NCBI GenBank assembly: GCA_963751955.1
Contig: CAVVWM010000009.1
Coordinates: 248,001-312,000 of the forward strand
Source: JABDIY01 sp963751955
GTDB lineage: Bacteria > Actinomycetota > Acidimicrobiia > Acidimicrobiales > SZUA-35
Reading direction: 5' to 3'
DNA length: 64,000 bases
The translations under genes and the position numbers were made by a program. This document shows, piece after piece, positions 7,666 to 15,552 of this stretch. The notes below the pieces were generated by a model. It ran no database searches. It saw only the letters and a program-made list of their open reading frames with translations, and was not told the origin of the DNA. Numbering within the stretch: the first letter of the stretch is position 1; each line of letters begins with the position of its first letter.

Positions 7666-8787
7666 GTGCGTCTCACTTGGCTGAACCCGTCGCCGCTTCA
7701 GGTGTGGGCGGTCGAGCCTGGAGCAGCACAACTCACGTGGGGTCACCTTCCGCGTGGTCAATTGTCGCTGGAGGTTATTGGCCATGCCCCAATCCGGTTC
7801 GTACATGAAGGGGGCCCCGGCTCTCTCGTCTTGGATAATCTACGATCCGGTCGGGTCGATATAGAGGTCCGGTCGGTCGAAGGCGTTGCGCGACTGCAAA
7901 CCGACATTCCTGAGGCCCCCTATGGGGACGAGTTGTGCCGGATCGCCACGATTTCGGATCTCCATCTGGGATCTGGCAATTGGGGGGCTCTGCGCACAAT
8001 CGGAGATATCGAGCCCAACGCCGTCGATCACTATGACATGCGCTGTGCCACGTCGGCCATACGAGATGCCCTCGATTGGGGAGCGTCGCTGCTGGTGATC
8101 AAGGGAGATGCCGCCCACCATCGTCGCACTCGCGACTTCGAGTTGGTCGCTGAGCTGGTCGATCGCTTTCCAACACTCCCAATGATCATGTTGCCGGGTA
8201 ATCATGACGTGGACGATGCGTGGCCAATCGACCTACCCAAGTCATTCGGCAAGAGAGGCCTGCCTTTCGAACTGGGTGTTCGGGTGCATGACATGCCCGG
8301 AGTGAGATTGATCGTCGGCAACACAACCATCGAGCACGAAAGCCACGGAACGGTCAAGCCAATCCGCACAGAACTGCTGAGTGAGGCGGAAGCGTCATCA
8401 ACGCCGAACCTAATGCTGCTTCACCATCAATTCCAGGAGTACCCGGTTGCGACCTATTGGCCGCCTGGAATTCCGTCGGCGGAGGCCAAACCATTTCTGT
8501 CAGATCTTGCCAAAGTCGCTCCGAGGACCCTGGTGAGTTCAGGCCACACGCATCGTCACAGAATTCGACGGGTCGGACCCCTCCTGGTGAGTGAAGTCGG
8601 ATCAACCAAAGACTGGCCAGGTGGCTGGGCCGGCTACAGGGTTTTCGAGGGCGGCATCTACCAGACGGTTCGGCGAGTAACGGCGCCGGCGGCAATCAGC
8701 TGGACCGAGTACAGCCGTCGAGCTGTTGGAGGTCTGTGGTCGGCGTGGTCGCCGGGACAAATAGACGACCGCTGCGCCGCTCTTTAG
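7666..8787 (+). CDS. Calcineurin-like metallophosphoesterase
   Basis: A 373-residue protein whose N-terminal ~80 residues form a short beta-rich domain, followed by a binuclear metallophosphoesterase core. Motifs in order: ISDLHLG (D-x-H), IKGDAAHH (GD), LPGNHDV (GNHD), LLHHQFQ, and SSGHTHRHR (GHTH). Together these give all the metal ligands. The substrate is not evident; cyclic nucleotides, other phosphodiesters or phosphoproteins are possible. GTG at 7666 lies 9 bp after pepN, suggesting one transcript. Confidence 0.85.
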   Translation: MRLTWLNPSPLQVWAVEPGAAQLTWGHLPRGQLSLEVIGHAPIRFVHEGGPGSLVLDNLRSGRVDIEVRSVEGVARLQTDIPEAPYGDELCRIATISDLHLGSGNWGALRTIGDIEPNAVDHYDMRCATSAIRDALDWGASLLVIKGDAAHHRRTRDFELVAELVDRFPTLPMIMLPGNHDVDDAWPIDLPKSFGKRGLPFELGVRVHDMPGVRLIVGNTTIEHESHGTVKPIRTELLSEAEASSTPNLMLLHHQFQEYPVATYWPPGIPSAEAKPFLSDLAKVAPRTLVSSGHTHRHRIRRVGPLLVSEVGSTKDWPGGWAGYRVFEGGIYQTVRRVTAPAAISWTEYSRRAVGGLWSAWSPGQIDDRCAAL

Positions 8788-8824
8788 TGTTCACTGGTGA
8801 CATGTCAGAAGGCGGCATGAGCTG

Positions 8825-11800
8825 ATGATCCACTCCGGTGAGGATTACCTGATCGAGGAGGCCGTACGACTCGCCGGCGAACTGCTGGGAAACAGCCACG
8901 ACGTGGAGACGCGCCGCGAGGCGGCCCGACGGATACGACTGGGCAACCTTCTTGAAGACGAGTCCTCGATGGAGTTGATTCTGGCGCTCACCGACGAGGT
9001 GATGCGCATCGAGCAACCGGCTCGGGCAGCTCATCGATTCGCTGCGCTGATCCAGGAACACGGTACGGGAGCGTTCGGACGAATCGACTCGCTCATGCTC
9101 AGAATCGCCAAGCGGGTGGCACCTATGGCTCCCCGGCTGGTGATGCCACTGGTGAAGTCGAGGACCAAGGCTGAAACCAAGGGAGTGATTCTCAGCGCCG
9201 ACGATCCGGCACTGGCTCGCCACATCCGCCGACGGGCCTCACAGGGTTCGCGGCTCAACGTGAATGCACTCGGCGAAGCGATTCTGTCCGACGCAGAGGC
9301 GGAACAGCGGCTCACAACGGTCCTGACCCAAATTGCCCGGCGCGATGTGAATTACGTATCGGTGAAGCTCTCATCGGTGGTGGCCAATCTCGACATCGCC
9401 GCGTTCGAGTTCTCCGTCGAACGAGTCAGCACCAGGCTTCGAACCATCTATCGAACGGCTTCGCAGAACGACACGTTTGTGAGCCTGGATATGGAGGAGT
9501 ACCGGGATCTCGAACTCACCGTCGAAGCGTTCAAGCGGGTTCTGAGCGAACCCGACTTTGCCTCCCTCGACGCAGGAATTGTGCTTCAGGCGTACCTACC
9601 CGATTCTCGGGCGGCCGCTCGGGATCTGTGCGAATGGGCGGTTGACCGCCATCGTTCATCAGGCGGCACGATCAAGATTCGACTGGTGAAGGGTGCCAAC
9701 CTCGCCATGGAACAGGTGGAGGCCGAACTCCACGGCTGGACGCCAGCGCCGTTTGGCTCCAAGGCCGACGTCGATGCCAACTTCAAGGCACTGCTCGACG
9801 AACTGCTCGATGACGCCTGGGCCTCGGCTGTGCGGGTCGGGCTCGCCAGCCACAACCTGTTCGATATCGCGTGGGCCGCTGTCCGCAGCCGAGACCTGGG
9901 TGCCCAAGGTCGACTCGAGTTCGAGATGTTGGAGGGGATGGCACCCAGCCAGGCGAGGGCCGTTCAAGACCGGGTTGGGGCAGTCCTGATGTACTCGCCT
10001 GTTGTCGCCGACGAGGACTACGGGTCGAGTCTTGCATATCTCTCCCGCCGGCTCGACGAGAACACCCAACCGGACAACTTTCTCCGATCGCTGTTCTCCC
10101 TCGAACCCGACTCCGAAGAGTTCGAACGACAAGCGAAGATGTTTCGGCGAGCTGTCGCCGAACAGAAGTTGGTTGACCAGACCCGCCGTCGAGGACCCGA
10201 ACCAACCACCGCTGGTTTCTACAATCAACCAGAACTCGACTTCACCAATTCTCAGACGCGATCCGAGATCGAGAGGGCACTCGCACAGTTCGTGATGCCA
10301 GCGGTTTCCAGCGTCGAGACCCTCGATGAGATCAACCGGATCGTCAGCGGATCGCTGATCGCGTTCGACCCAACGCCGACCGCAGAGTCCTACAAAACCA
10401 TGGGTGGCTGGCTGCATCGGACCGCAGACCTGATGGCTTCCGAGGCTGCCGAAACCGTTGCCCTTCTTGCAGGCGAGACTCACAAGACCGTGCGGGAGGC
10501 CGCTCCCGAGATCGCCGAGGCGATCGACTTCTGCCGCTACTACGGAGGTCCCGGGATCGAGAACCTGCAACGTCTGTTGGCCAAGGGCTTCGTCGTTTCG
10601 GGACGAGGGGTTGTTGGGGTGGTTGCTCCCTGGAACTTCCCGTATGCCATCCCTACCGGAGGGGTGGCGGCCGCACTGGCCGCAGGCAACTCGGTGATCC
10701 TCAAGCCTGCTCCTCAAGCTGTTGCGCTCGGCGCTCGGATAGTAGATCAGTTTCACCGTGCCGGCGTTCCCGAAGATCGGCTCCAGCTGGTTGTGTGCGA
10801 GGACGGGCCCGTCGGCAAGGCCTTGGTGACCAACCCCGCCATCGACACCGTGGTCCTTACCGGATCGCACGACACCGCACAGATGTTCCAGCAATGGCGC
10901 CCCGGGCTCCGAGTACTGGCCGAAACGAGTGGCAAGAATGCGTTGGTGATCACCGCCTCAGCCGATCTCGATCTTGCGATCGCCGATCTGGTCACGTCGG
11001 CCTTTGGTCATTCGGGTCAGAAGTGTTCTGCCGCAAGCCTTGGCCTCATCACTGCAGATGTGTACGACAGCCCGAGCTTCCTGGCTCGGGTGCGCGATGC
11101 GGTCCTCAGCCTACGCACCGGACCGGGATCTGACCCCGCAACGATGATGGGACCGACGATCTCGAATCCCGATCCAAAGCTGAAACGGGGGCTCACATCT
11201 CTCGATGTCGGTGAAGAATGGTTGGTGCAACCAGCGATGTGGGGACCTATGGGCAACCAGTGGTCACCGGGAGTTCGGATCGGGGTGCAACCGGGTTCGT
11301 GGTTTCACCAGACCGAGTGTTTCGGTCCGGTGTTGGGACTGATCAGGGTGGACGATCTAGATGAGGCGATTGCGGTGCAGAACGCCACCGACTTCGGCCT
11401 CACCGGCGGAATCCACTCACTCGATCCGGACGAGGTCGCCCGGTGGCTGGATCGAGTTGAAGTAGGCAATGTCTATATCAATAGGGTCATCACCGGTGCA
11501 GTTGTGCAGCGGCAACCCTTTGGTGGGTGGAAGAAGTCGGCGTTCGGAGGCGGTGCAAAGGCCGGAGGGCCCGGCTACGTGCAGCAGCTTGCCTCGATCA
11601 GGAACCCGCCGGATGCAGATCGCGATCCGCGTAGTGAGTCCTACCGCGACGCGTGGGAGACGGTGTTCGCTCGAGACCACGATCCCTCCGGGCTGAAGGC
11701 GGAGTCGAACGTGTTGCGATACAAGCCGCTGAAGCGTGCTGTTGCCGTTCACGATGGGACCGACCCGAACTCGCTTGCGCTCCTGCGGGTAGCGGCATCA

Positions 11801-12061
11801 ACAGTGGGATCCCGCCTGGTCGAAGTCGATTTGACCGAGGACAGTCACGACGGCCTGACCAAAGCGCTGGCCGATCAGACCGATCGGGTGCGGATCATGT
11901 GCGCCCTGCCTGACGAGCTTCTCAGTCTCTGCCATCAAACTGGCGCCGCGGTGGACACCAGCCCACCGTCAGCCGACGGCTTCGTGGAGCTGTACCGCTG
12001 GGTACGGGAGCAGGCGGTGAGCACCACCCGACATCGCCACGGCCGGATTGCCACCACTTGA
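8825..12061 (+). CDS. putA: Bifunctional proline dehydrogenase / L-glutamate-gamma-semialdehyde dehydrogenase
   Basis: A 1078-residue PutA that oxidises proline to P5C with FAD and then the semialdehyde to glutamate with NAD. Residues ~120-430 form the proline dehydrogenase barrel, including KLSSVVANLD, LDMEEYRDLELT, IRLVKGANL and GLASHNL. Residues ~490-980 are the aldehyde dehydrogenase, with VVAPWNFPYAIP, VILKPAPQ, VLTGSHDTA, ETSGKNALVI and the nucleophile Cys734 in GQKCSAAS. There is no N-terminal ribbon-helix-helix, so it does not repress its own gene as enteric PutA does. It converges with the TetR gene with a 20-bp gap. That regulator may or may not control it. Confidence 0.94.
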   Translation: MIHSGEDYLIEEAVRLAGELLGNSHDVETRREAARRIRLGNLLEDESSMELILALTDEVMRIEQPARAAHRFAALIQEHGTGAFGRIDSLMLRIAKRVAPMAPRLVMPLVKSRTKAETKGVILSADDPALARHIRRRASQGSRLNVNALGEAILSDAEAEQRLTTVLTQIARRDVNYVSVKLSSVVANLDIAAFEFSVERVSTRLRTIYRTASQNDTFVSLDMEEYRDLELTVEAFKRVLSEPDFASLDAGIVLQAYLPDSRAAARDLCEWAVDRHRSSGGTIKIRLVKGANLAMEQVEAELHGWTPAPFGSKADVDANFKALLDELLDDAWASAVRVGLASHNLFDIAWAAVRSRDLGAQGRLEFEMLEGMAPSQARAVQDRVGAVLMYSPVVADEDYGSSLAYLSRRLDENTQPDNFLRSLFSLEPDSEEFERQAKMFRRAVAEQKLVDQTRRRGPEPTTAGFYNQPELDFTNSQTRSEIERALAQFVMPAVSSVETLDEINRIVSGSLIAFDPTPTAESYKTMGGWLHRTADLMASEAAETVALLAGETHKTVREAAPEIAEAIDFCRYYGGPGIENLQRLLAKGFVVSGRGVVGVVAPWNFPYAIPTGGVAAALAAGNSVILKPAPQAVALGARIVDQFHRAGVPEDRLQLVVCEDGPVGKALVTNPAIDTVVLTGSHDTAQMFQQWRPGLRVLAETSGKNALVITASADLDLAIADLVTSAFGHSGQKCSAASLGLITADVYDSPSFLARVRDAVLSLRTGPGSDPATMMGPTISNPDPKLKRGLTSLDVGEEWLVQPAMWGPMGNQWSPGVRIGVQPGSWFHQTECFGPVLGLIRVDDLDEAIAVQNATDFGLTGGIHSLDPDEVARWLDRVEVGNVYINRVITGAVVQRQPFGGWKKSAFGGGAKAGGPGYVQQLASIRNPPDADRDPRSESYRDAWETVFARDHDPSGLKAESNVLRYKPLKRAVAVHDGTDPNSLALLRVAASTVGSRLVEVDLTEDSHDGLTKALADQTDRVRIMCALPDELLSLCHQTGAAVDTSPPSADGFVELYRWVREQAVSTTRHRHGRIATT

Positions 12062-12081
12062 ACCGGACCACATCGACCTCG

Positions 12082-12711
12082 CTAGGACAACAACTGAAGC
12101 AGCCGTTTTCGGACCGAACCCTCAGCGGCCGACAACAACACCAGCGTGGCCCGATCAAGACAGGCATCGGCATAGCGAGAGTCCGGGACGTCACCAACCG
12201 CCCAGCCGAGATCGGTAATGAAGCTGCCTTCGGCGATCGCTACAGCCAAACGGTGGGTGGACGGCTCCGGCAGTAGCAGGTACTGGTCCTTGGCTCGTTC
12301 AACCAAAACAGCCTGACGGGTGACGTGAGCGTTGTGCGCCGCCACAGCCCAGTCCCTGCCGAGGTGCAGACCGAGTTCGACGAGAAGCGGAGCAAAGAGA
12401 TGCTTGCGTCGGACCGTGTACCGGACCGCCGCCGTCATCGACGATCTCATCTGATCGATTGGATCTGTTCCGTCATCGATCGATACGGCCTCGAGTCGTT
12501 CAGCCAGCAATTCGGCGAGAACGACGCCGAGGATGTCGGTTCGTGATCCAACCAAGTTGTACAGCGTGGCCACGCTCTGCCCCGATGCCGTGGCGATGGA
12601 ACGAACAGTTGCAGCCTCGATCCCACCCTCGGCGATCGTCTGGCGGGTGGCTTCACCGATGGAGTGCCGACGGCGCTTCTGATCGTCGATTCTCAGCTGA
12701 CCAGCGGCCAT
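12082..12711 (-). CDS. TetR/AcrR-family transcriptional regulator
   Basis: A 209-residue regulator from ATG at 12711. The N-terminal helix-turn-helix is clear: ATRQTIAEGGIEAATVRSIA, then GQSVATLYNLVGSRTDIL (the YxxxxSK-like recognition end). The C-terminal ligand domain is not assignable. A longer frame reaching 12789 would translate through a perfect operator-like palindrome and the -10 box, so the internal ATG is chosen. TATCTT at 12719-12724 gives a leaderless promoter overlapped by the palindrome at 12721-12756, which implies autorepression. It is divergent from the HxlR gene and convergent with putA. Confidence 0.85.
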   Translation of the reverse strand: MAAGQLRIDDQKRRRHSIGEATRQTIAEGGIEAATVRSIATASGQSVATLYNLVGSRTDILGVVLAELLAERLEAVSIDDGTDPIDQMRSSMTAAVRYTVRRKHLFAPLLVELGLHLGRDWAVAAHNAHVTRQAVLVERAKDQYLLLPEPSTHRLAVAIAEGSFITDLGWAVGDVPDSRYADACLDRATLVLLSAAEGSVRKRLLQLLS

Positions 12712-12718
12712 AGCCCCA

Positions 12719-12724
12719 AAGATA
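12719..12724 (-). promoter_or_regulatory. -10 box (TATCTT) of the TetR gene
   Basis: On the minus strand TATCTT ends 7 nt before the ATG at 12711 and overlaps the first bases of the palindromic operator. Confidence 0.5.
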
Positions 12725-12756
12725 GAACATGTTCGGAGTTCAGAACGTGTTCTATC
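12721..12756. promoter_or_regulatory. Double palindromic operator (likely TetR autoregulatory site)
   Basis: Left arm GATAGAACATGTTC (12721-12734) and right arm GAACGTGTTCTATC (12743-12756) are inverted copies with one mismatch and an 8-bp centre. Each arm itself holds a 10-bp palindrome (GAACATGTTC, GAACGTGTTC). Two dimers could bind, as for cooperative TetR proteins. It overlaps the TetR promoter. Confidence 0.7.
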
Positions 12757-12820
12757 TTTCCTATGCGCGGACCCCGGCACTTGCGCCACTGGCGACTGCG
12801 AGGATTGGGCGACACTTCGT

Positions 12821-12837
12821 ACTTACGAATGGTAAGT
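12821..12837. promoter_or_regulatory. Inverted repeat, candidate HxlR operator
   Basis: ACTTAC (12821-12826) and GTAAGT (12832-12837) form a perfect inverted repeat with a 5-nt spacer. It sits in the -35 zone of the HxlR promoter. Confidence 0.45.
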
Positions 12838-12857
12838 GCCTCTCACGGTCGATGATC

Positions 12858-12863
12858 TATCCT
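12858..12863 (+). promoter_or_regulatory. -10 box (TATCCT) of the HxlR gene
   Basis: TATCCT lies 8 nt before the GTG at 12872, favouring that start over the GTG at 12836, which lies inside the inverted repeat. Confidence 0.5.
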
Positions 12864-12871
12864 CTGCCCCT

Positions 12872-13234
12872 GTGTCCAACACCTCTGACACCACGCTCTC
12901 GGGAGCTTCCACGGACTACTGCCCCTTGTTCCAGCACTCGATCGAAGTGATCGGACGTCGCTGGACCGGTTCGATCCTGAAGGTCATCGGCGATCAAGCA
13001 TTACGATTCGGTGAGATCCGATCCGAAATCCCTGGCCTCTCGGACCGCCTGCTGGATGCCCGGCTAAAAGAACTCGAGGCTGAGCACATCGTGAGTCGAA
13101 CCTCGAACCATGGCGAAGTTCGCTATTCGGTCACCAAGAAAGGTATCGGCCTTTGGCCAGCCCTCGATGCGCTCTCCAGCTGGGTCGCTCAGCAAGCCTC
13201 ATCCGATGACGTTGAGGATCGTGAGGGCTGCTAG
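12872..13234 (+). CDS. HxlR-family winged-helix transcriptional regulator
   Basis: About 120 residues from GTG at 12872 (an in-frame GTG at 12836 would add 12). The HxlR fold is seen in YCPLFQHSIEVIGRRWTGSI, with the family cysteine near the N-terminus. The DNA-recognition stretch LRFGEIRSEIPGLSDRLLD and the wing VSRTSNHGEVRYSVTKKG follow. Members often sense thiol-reactive or carbonyl compounds and control an adjacent oxidoreductase. Here an SDR gene follows 25 bp downstream on the same strand. An inverted repeat upstream suggests autoregulation. Confidence 0.85.
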   Translation: MSNTSDTTLSGASTDYCPLFQHSIEVIGRRWTGSILKVIGDQALRFGEIRSEIPGLSDRLLDARLKELEAEHIVSRTSNHGEVRYSVTKKGIGLWPALDALSSWVAQQASSDDVEDREGC

Positions 13235-13247
13235 CCGAACGCAGCGG

Positions 13248-13253
13248 TAGTGT
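13248..13253 (+). promoter_or_regulatory. -10 box (TAGTGT) of the SDR gene
   Basis: TAGTGT lies 6 nt before the ATG at 13260, so the SDR can be transcribed separately from the HxlR gene. Confidence 0.5.
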
Positions 13254-13259
13254 CGAGCC

Positions 13260-14036
13260 ATGTTCGAACCCGCAACGCTGACAAACCTGACGGGCAGAGG
13301 CGTAGTGGTCACGGGCGGAAACGGCGGTATCGGTCTCGGGCTGGCGAAAGGATGTGCCAATGCAGGCGCCGCCGTGTGCATCTGGGGGCGGAACTCAGAC
13401 AAACTCGAAGCGGCGAAACGGGAGCTCGCTACGACAGGCGCCACAATCCACGCCCAACGAGTCGATGTGGCCTCCGAGGCTGATGTTGACGCCGGCATGG
13501 CAGAGGCTCGGCGACTGATGGGCCGCCTCGACAGCGTGTTCGCCAACGCCGGTGTAGGCGCAGCCCCAAAACCGTTTATCGAACAAACAACCGAGGAATG
13601 GCACGCTCTCCAGGCCATCAACGTGGATGGCGTGTTCTTCACGCTCCGAGCGGCAGCCCGCGTACTCATCGACCAAAGCGAAGGCGGATCGCTGATCGGC
13701 GTCTCGTCAACGTCGGCGATACACGGCGCCCCAATGGCCCAGTCGTATGCGGCGAGCAAGATCTCGGTTCTGGCGATCATGCGGGGCTTGGCGGTCGAAC
13801 TCGCTCGATACGGCATCCGCTGCAACAGCATCATCCCCGGGTGGATCGAAACCGAGATGACCGACGATGCCCGAGGGTTCGACAAGTTCCTTGCGGCAAC
13901 CACGCAGAGAACGCCGGTGCGGCGATGGGGAGTTCCTGACGACTTTGCCACCCTTGGGGCATTCCTGGCAGATCCGACCCAGACCTTCCACACTGGCGAC
14001 GAGATCGTCGTCGACGGTGGGTATACCCGTTTCTAG
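13260..14036 (+). CDS. Short-chain dehydrogenase/reductase
   Basis: A 258-residue classical SDR that oxidises or reduces a carbonyl/hydroxyl substrate with NAD(P). Motifs: VVVTGGNGGIGLGLA (TGxxxGxG cofactor loop), FANAGVG (NAG), the catalytic Ser in IGVSSTSA, YAASK (Tyr and Lys of the active site), and the C-terminal DEIVVDGGYTRF. The arginine in GRNSDK after the second strand hints at NADP preference. The substrate is unknown. A ferredoxin gene follows after 9 bp and a NUDIX gene overlaps that, so a small SDR-ferredoxin-NUDIX transcript is likely. Confidence 0.88.
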   Translation: MFEPATLTNLTGRGVVVTGGNGGIGLGLAKGCANAGAAVCIWGRNSDKLEAAKRELATTGATIHAQRVDVASEADVDAGMAEARRLMGRLDSVFANAGVGAAPKPFIEQTTEEWHALQAINVDGVFFTLRAAARVLIDQSEGGSLIGVSSTSAIHGAPMAQSYAASKISVLAIMRGLAVELARYGIRCNSIIPGWIETEMTDDARGFDKFLAATTQRTPVRRWGVPDDFATLGAFLADPTQTFHTGDEIVVDGGYTRF

Positions 14037-14045
14037 GAGAGCGAC

Positions 14046-14240
14046 ATGAGAATCACGGTTGATCGGCTTCAGTGCGAGGCCAACGGAATCTGCGAGGACC
14101 TAGCCTCCGAAGTGTTCTCACTCGACGGGAACGACAATCTCCAGCTCCTCGTGACCGAGGTGCCAGCCGGGCTTCTCCACGACGTGGAAGCCGCCGTCCA
14201 CAGCTGCCCCAAGCAGGCCCTGTCGCTCGAATCATCGTGA
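14046..14240 (+). CDS. Small 3Fe-4S-type ferredoxin
   Basis: A 64-residue acidic electron carrier. Cys10 and Cys16 (QCEANGIC) and Cys54 (HSCPKQA) give the C-x5-C...CP pattern of single-cluster 3Fe-4S ferredoxins. These typically serve cytochrome P450s or dehydrogenases in actinobacteria. A central Cys of the usual 4Fe-4S motif is missing. No P450 gene is in the window, so the partner may be encoded elsewhere or be the neighbouring SDR. GGAGA lies 5 nt before the ATG. The stop overlaps the NUDIX start (GTGA). Confidence 0.85.
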   Translation: MRITVDRLQCEANGICEDLASEVFSLDGNDNLQLLVTEVPAGLLHDVEAAVHSCPKQALSLESS

Positions 14241-14755
14241 GCGAACCAGACCAAGAGTTGGTCGAGGTGGTCGACCAAGCCGGAAATGTGGAGCGGATCG
14301 TAACGAGGGCGCTTATGCGCGCTGAGGTGCTGCGCCATCGTTCGACCTACATCGTCCTCCGTCGAAGCACCGGCGATCTCGTGGTCCACCGCAGGGCCGA
14401 TTGGAAGGACGTGAACCCAGGGCTCTGGGACATTGCGTTCGGGGGTGTGGCGGGGGTCGGGGAGGAATGGGCCGTCGCCGCTCAACGAGAGCTGAGCGAG
14501 GAAGCCGGTTTGACCAACGCCGATCTGCGACTCCTAGGTTCAGGCTCCTATAGCCAGCCCGACGGCAGAATCGTTGCCCGGGTCTTTGAGGCGACGTCTG
14601 ACGCCGAACTCACCTGCCCCGACGGTGAAGTAGCCGAGACAACACAAATCCCGATTGCCTCTCTCCGCCACTGGCTGTCGACCCACATAGTGTGCGCCGA
14701 TACCATCGAGATCGTCCTACCCCTCCTGGACCACGACGACTCGGCACCCAACTAG
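14237..14755 (+). CDS. NUDIX hydrolase
   Basis: 172 residues from the GTG at 14237, which overlaps the ferredoxin stop by 4 nt. A longer frame from 14072 only shadows the ferredoxin. The NUDIX box is complete: a glycine in GGVAGVGEEW, seven residues on RELSEEAGL, giving Gx5Ex7REUxEExGU with metal-binding glutamates. Earlier text ALMRAEVLRHRSTYIVLRR and NPGLWDIAFGG resembles IPP-isomerase-like and YfcD-type NUDIX proteins. The substrate is a nucleoside-diphosphate-linked or similar compound, unassigned. It converges with the thioredoxin-like gene, and both stops share the palindrome CTAG at 14752-14755. Confidence 0.88.
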   Translation: MSEPDQELVEVVDQAGNVERIVTRALMRAEVLRHRSTYIVLRRSTGDLVVHRRADWKDVNPGLWDIAFGGVAGVGEEWAVAAQRELSEEAGLTNADLRLLGSGSYSQPDGRIVARVFEATSDAELTCPDGEVAETTQIPIASLRHWLSTHIVCADTIEIVLPLLDHDDSAPN

Positions 14756-15366
14756 CTGGCTGCTCGGGCGGCTTCAAGCACGTCATCCTTGGGGAACAGA
14801 CCTCTCCAACCTTGTATTGGCTGACCGTTCTTGTCGACCAGGATCGCCGTCGGCTGACCCGTCACTTGGTAGTAGCGCCACGTGTCAAAGCTCGCATCCC
14901 AAGTCATCGTGAAGCTGTTGGTGCCGGTGGTTGACTGGAATTCCTGTGCAAACGCAAAGTCGTCCTGGGCGCCCATCCCAACCACTCGAAGCGTGTCGGT
15001 GTTGTCTCGAGCAAACTGCTCGACTTCGGGTCCTTCGAACCGGCAGGTGCTTCAATGAGGCGCCCAGAACCACAACAGAACAGGCAGCTCGCCGCCCTGG
15101 AGTTCCTCCTGCAAATTCAGACTTGAACCGTCGACAACATTCTGGACCGAGACGTTGGGAAAGAGTGAGGCAGGCGTTTCCGGCCCGGCACCATCATTCG
15201 TGGCCTGCGCTGGTGCAGAGGTTGTGGTCCCCGACCACTCAGAAACACCGCTGCTGCCGCACGCCGCTGCACCAAGAGATATCGCCGCCGCCAGCGCCAA
15301 CATCCGTTTGGCGGAGGTGCGCCTCACTACGGCTGGGCGCGTTGGAGGTTCTGGTGAGATGACCAC
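14752..15366 (-). CDS. Thioredoxin/TlpA-like lipoprotein with in-frame UGA at the active site (candidate selenoprotein)
   Basis: A 204-residue protein if UGA at 15054-15052 is read as selenocysteine (residue 105 from GTG at 15366). The N-terminus RRTSAKRMLALAAAISLGAA then CGSS is a lipoprotein signal. A Ser/Thr-rich linker follows, then LPVLLWFWAPH-U-STC-RFEGPEVEQF, that is WAPxUxxC where TlpA/DsbE-type proteins have WAPxCxxC. After the UGA the same frame stays open for 100 codons with normal thioredoxin-fold content: VVGMGAQDD, the cis-Pro segment TGQPTAILVDKNG, and a terminal helix. A stem-loop with GG at +19/+20 follows the UGA. The likely role is extracytoplasmic thiol-disulfide exchange or peroxide/disulfide reduction. 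The alternative is a pseudogene or base error at a Cys codon. GTG at 15366 is preferred; a frame from 15441 exists. Confidence 0.8.
15016..15046 (-). promoter_or_regulatory. Candidate bacterial SECIS element in the thioredoxin-like gene
   Basis: On the minus strand CUGC (15046-15043) pairs with GCAG (15019-15016), and UUCG (15039-15036) pairs with CGAA (15028-15025). The apical loop AAGGACC has its GG at positions +19 and +20 after the UGA. Position and loop guanines fit a SelB-bound bSECIS. An alternative inner pairing, GGUUC with GGACC, also exists. Confidence 0.65.
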
Positions 15367-15458
15367 GAACGATGTAACCGGACCGATGCACTGGCCATTC
15401 CGATCCGGCACCAAAGACCACTTTCGACCTATCCTGATCAAGGTTTTCGCCGATCTTT

Positions 15459-15477
15459 AGTATCACCGATCGATACT
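15459..15477. promoter_or_regulatory. Inverted repeat in the divergent region before the molybdoenzyme gene
   Basis: AGTATC (15459-15464) and GATACT (15472-15477) are perfect inverted copies with a 7-nt spacer, between the divergent starts at 15366 and 15553. It is a candidate operator or part of a promoter. Confidence 0.3.
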
Positions 15478-15552
15478 GCCAGATGTCGTCCCCGCAGTGG
15501 TTCTGCTGCCGGTGCGAGTTCGTACCAGTCTCAGCGAGGATCCCACCAAGAA

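Noticed and set aside
14752..15441. Thioredoxin-like gene as a plain pseudogene split into two ORFs
   Set aside because: The only defect is one in-frame UGA exactly at the active-site cysteine, followed by a SECIS-like hairpin, and the other indels in this window shift frame. Read-level confirmation is still needed.
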